From an uncultured Roseiflexaceae bacterium (GTDB lineage: Bacteria > Chloroflexota > Chloroflexia > Chloroflexales > Roseiflexaceae), in NCBI GenBank assembly GCA_903868295.1, contig CAIPUQ010000034.1:1-7196 (forward strand): a DNA stretch of 7,196 bases, written 5' to 3'. Under the pieces are notes generated by a model, which saw only the letters and a program-made list of their open reading frames with translations, was not told the origin of the DNA and searched no databases. Positions within the stretch are counted from its first letter, which is position 1; each line of letters starts with the position of its first letter. Below are positions 6,214-7,196 of the stretch, piece by piece. A program made the translations under genes and the position numbers.

Positions 6214-6242
6214 TTGCAAAACCGTGACAAACGCGCTATACT
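6214..6242 (+). promoter_or_regulatory. greA promoter
   Basis: TTGCAA (6214-6219) and TATACT (6237-6242) are separated by the ideal 17 bases. Transcription should begin near 6249, leaving a leader of about 94 nt before the greA ATG. Only 13 bases separate this -35 from the -35 of the divergent tRNA promoter, so RNA polymerase binding at the two could interfere or be co-regulated. Confidence 0.7.
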
Positions 6243-6273
6243 GCAATGAGGAATGGCCCTGTCTTCACCGTTG

Positions 6274-6308
6274 AACTGAGAGCATACCTCTCAGTTTTGT
6301 TATTGTTT
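6274..6308 (+). terminator. Leader terminator (attenuator candidate) upstream of greA
   Basis: AACTGAGAG (6274-6282) pairs perfectly with CTCTCAGTT (6288-6296) around the loop CATAC. It is followed at once by the T-rich run TTGTTATTGTTT (6297-6308), the layout of an intrinsic terminator. It sits between the greA promoter and its start codon, so it would release a leader RNA of about 60 nt unless the stem is disrupted. The 3' arm has a second partner further down: ACCTCTCA (6286-6293) is perfectly complementary to TGAGAGGT (6326-6333), which contains the greA Shine-Dalgarno sequence. E. coli greA is also known to have a terminator in its leader, producing the short GraL RNAs; the resemblance here is in layout only. 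Confidence 0.65.
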
Positions 6309-6326
6309 GCCATTCTCGACCGGCAT

Positions 6327-6332
6327 GAGAGG
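6327..6332 (+). promoter_or_regulatory. greA ribosome-binding site, complementary to the leader hairpin arm
   Basis: GAGAGG lies 10 bases before the ATG at 6343 and fixes that start over the in-frame upstream TTG (6307) and ATG (6325), which lack such a site. The surrounding TGAGAGGT repeats the 5' arm of the leader hairpin and can be masked by its 3' arm. Confidence 0.7.
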
Positions 6333-6342
6333 TAACCCTACC

Positions 6343-6816
6343 ATGAGCGACCGCATTACCTACCTGACGCGCGACGGCAAAATCAAACTCGAAGAAGAGC
6401 TCAAACTGCTCGAGACCGAGGGGCGCGCAGAAGTCGCAGAACGCATCAATCAAGCCAAAGAGCTCGGTGATATCTCCGAGAGCGGCGAATACGAAGACGC
6501 CAAAAAGTCTTCGGGCTTTCTCGAAGGCAAAATCAAAGAAATCCGCGACATCCTCGCCCGACACCAGATTATCGAAGAAGATACCGGTGACGTAAAGGAA
6601 GTCCGTATCGGCTCGACCGTCACGATTGTGTACGAAGGCGAGACCGATGCCGAGACGTACCGCATCGTCGGCAGCGCCGAATCAAACCCCAAAGAACAAC
6701 GCATCTCCAACGAGTCGCCGCTGGGCATCGCCCTGATTGGTCGCCGCGTCAAGGACAAAGTCACCGTACAGACCCCCAACGGGCCGACCAAGTGCACGAT
6801 TAAGTCCATTCGCTGA
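6343..6816 (+). CDS. greA: Transcription elongation factor GreA
   Basis: The 157-residue protein matches the usual GreA length of about 155-160. GreA enters the RNA polymerase secondary channel and stimulates cleavage of backtracked transcripts, rescuing stalled elongation complexes. Residues 1 to about 77 form the antiparallel coiled coil, opening YLTRDGKIKLEEELKLLE. The tip carries the conserved acidic pair Asp43 and Glu46 in GDISESGEYEDAK, equivalent to the catalytic acidic residues of E. coli GreA, so it should be active in cleavage rather than an inhibitory paralogue. Residues about 82-157 are the FKBP-like domain with the signature ESPLGIALIGRRVKD and a closing TIKSI strand. The start is set by the Shine-Dalgarno GAGAGG at 6327. 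It has its own promoter and a leader attenuator upstream, and a strong terminator after its stop separates it from lysS. Confidence 0.96.
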   Translation: MSDRITYLTRDGKIKLEEELKLLETEGRAEVAERINQAKELGDISESGEYEDAKKSSGFLEGKIKEIRDILARHQIIEEDTGDVKEVRIGSTVTIVYEGETDAETYRIVGSAESNPKEQRISNESPLGIALIGRRVKDKVTVQTPNGPTKCTIKSIR

Positions 6817-6828
6817 TTGTCGTCCGAC

Positions 6829-6871
6829 GGTACTCGTGGACGGCAACGCCGTCTCGCGGGTACCTTTTTTT
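6829..6871 (+). terminator. Intrinsic terminator of greA
   Basis: GGTACTCG (6829-6836) pairs with CGGGTACC (6857-6864) with one G-T wobble. Inside it GACGGC (6839-6844) pairs perfectly with GCCGTC (6848-6853). Seven T residues follow directly (6865-6871). This is a textbook rho-independent terminator 12 bases after the greA stop, so lysS probably depends on partial read-through or on an unseen weak promoter. Confidence 0.85.
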
Positions 6872-6903
6872 CATCTCGCACCCTGAACGGAATCGAGTAG
6901 GCA

Positions 6904-7196
6904 ATGGAACTCAACGATCTGCAACTCCAACGCGCCGACAAGCTCGCGCGTTTGCGTGCCGCTGGCATCGAGGGCTACCCTGCCCGCGCCCAGCGCACCC
7001 ACATCATCTCGGCCGTACTCGCTGACTTCGATGGCATGATGGAGCGCGGCGAGCGCGTCACCGTGGTCGGTCGCATTGTCGGAGCCCGCCGCGTGATGGG
7101 CAAATTGGCATTCGCCCACATCGAAGACGAACACGGCAAAATCCAAATCTGGCTCAGCCGGGCCGAACTCGGCGACACCTGGTTTGACCGCTTCGC
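6904..7196 (+). CDS. lysS: Lysyl-tRNA synthetase, class II (N-terminal part, cut by window edge)
   Basis: The first 97 codons are present and open to the window end. LysS attaches lysine to tRNA-Lys using ATP, in the cytoplasm. Residues 1 to about 45 hold the N-terminal helix and linker with the family's pattern R.DKLARLRAAGIEGYPARAQRTH. From about residue 53 the OB-fold anticodon-binding domain begins: VTVVGRIVGARRVMGKLAFAHIEDEHGKIQIW, with the G-R-I, R..GK..F..I.D..G.IQ positions expected of bacterial LysRS. The catalytic domain lies beyond the window. ATG 6904 is the only reasonable start because an in-frame TAG lies at 6898-6900. The Shine-Dalgarno is weak (GAGTAGG or GGAA). The asp/lys/asn synthetases share this fold, but the N-terminal linker and the greA neighbour favour lysS. 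Confidence 0.93.
   Translation, partial: MELNDLQLQRADKLARLRAAGIEGYPARAQRTHIISAVLADFDGMMERGERVTVVGRIVGARRVMGKLAFAHIEDEHGKIQIWLSRAELGDTWFDRF

Noticed and set aside
6450..6968. Minus-strand open frame of 172 codons over greA and the start of lysS
   Set aside because: It is antisense to two confidently identified genes and crosses the greA terminator. Ser/Arg-rich shadow composition.

Overview
The window looks like chromosomal DNA from a filamentous member of the Chloroflexota, probably class Chloroflexia. This is an inference from gene content, since no alignment could be run. The evidence is: a very large secreted BNR-propeller/beta-helix protein ending in a long Thr-alternating low-complexity tail, a style common in Roseiflexus, Chloroflexus and Herpetosiphon relatives; greA directly followed by a bacterial class II lysS; and moderately high GC coding sequence broken by AT-rich promoter islands.

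Layout, left to right. Positions 3-119 (+) hold the last 38 codons of an unrecognised gene whose stop codon lies inside a perfect hairpin. Positions 120-399 are intergenic, with 24-bp C-rich tandem repeats, a second hairpin, and a promoter region carrying a perfect 15-bp palindrome. A TetR-family regulator (400-981, +) follows. A strong hairpin (1045-1076) sits between it and the convergent giant gene (1100-5746, -). That gene encodes a 1548-residue exported protein: signal peptide, N-terminal helical region, BNR/Asp-box propellers, Ig-like domain, right-handed beta-helix with an 'IDQRG...CDIGAYE' end motif, then about 250 residues in which nearly every second residue is Thr or Ser and whose second half becomes Lys/Arg-rich. 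Its start lies next to an AT-rich island with an extended -10 promoter and no visible Shine-Dalgarno sequence.

Positions 5747-6087 contain no convincing gene but several inverted repeats. A tRNA-Gly(UCC) with encoded CCA lies on the minus strand (6088-6161) behind a near-consensus promoter. Back to back with that promoter is the greA promoter. The greA leader (about 6249-6342) carries an intrinsic-terminator hairpin whose 3' arm can instead pair perfectly with the greA ribosome-binding region, so it looks like an attenuator/RBS switch. greA (6343-6816) ends in a strong terminator (6829-6871), and lysS (6904 onward) runs off the right edge.

Functionally, the right third is housekeeping: transcript cleavage factor, lysyl-tRNA synthetase and a tRNA. 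The left two thirds are accessory: a regulator with its own operator candidate and a large surface or secreted protein. The observations most worth following are the greA leader switch, the Thr-alternating tail with its charge gradient, the tetR operator palindrome and the atypical acceptor end of the tRNA.
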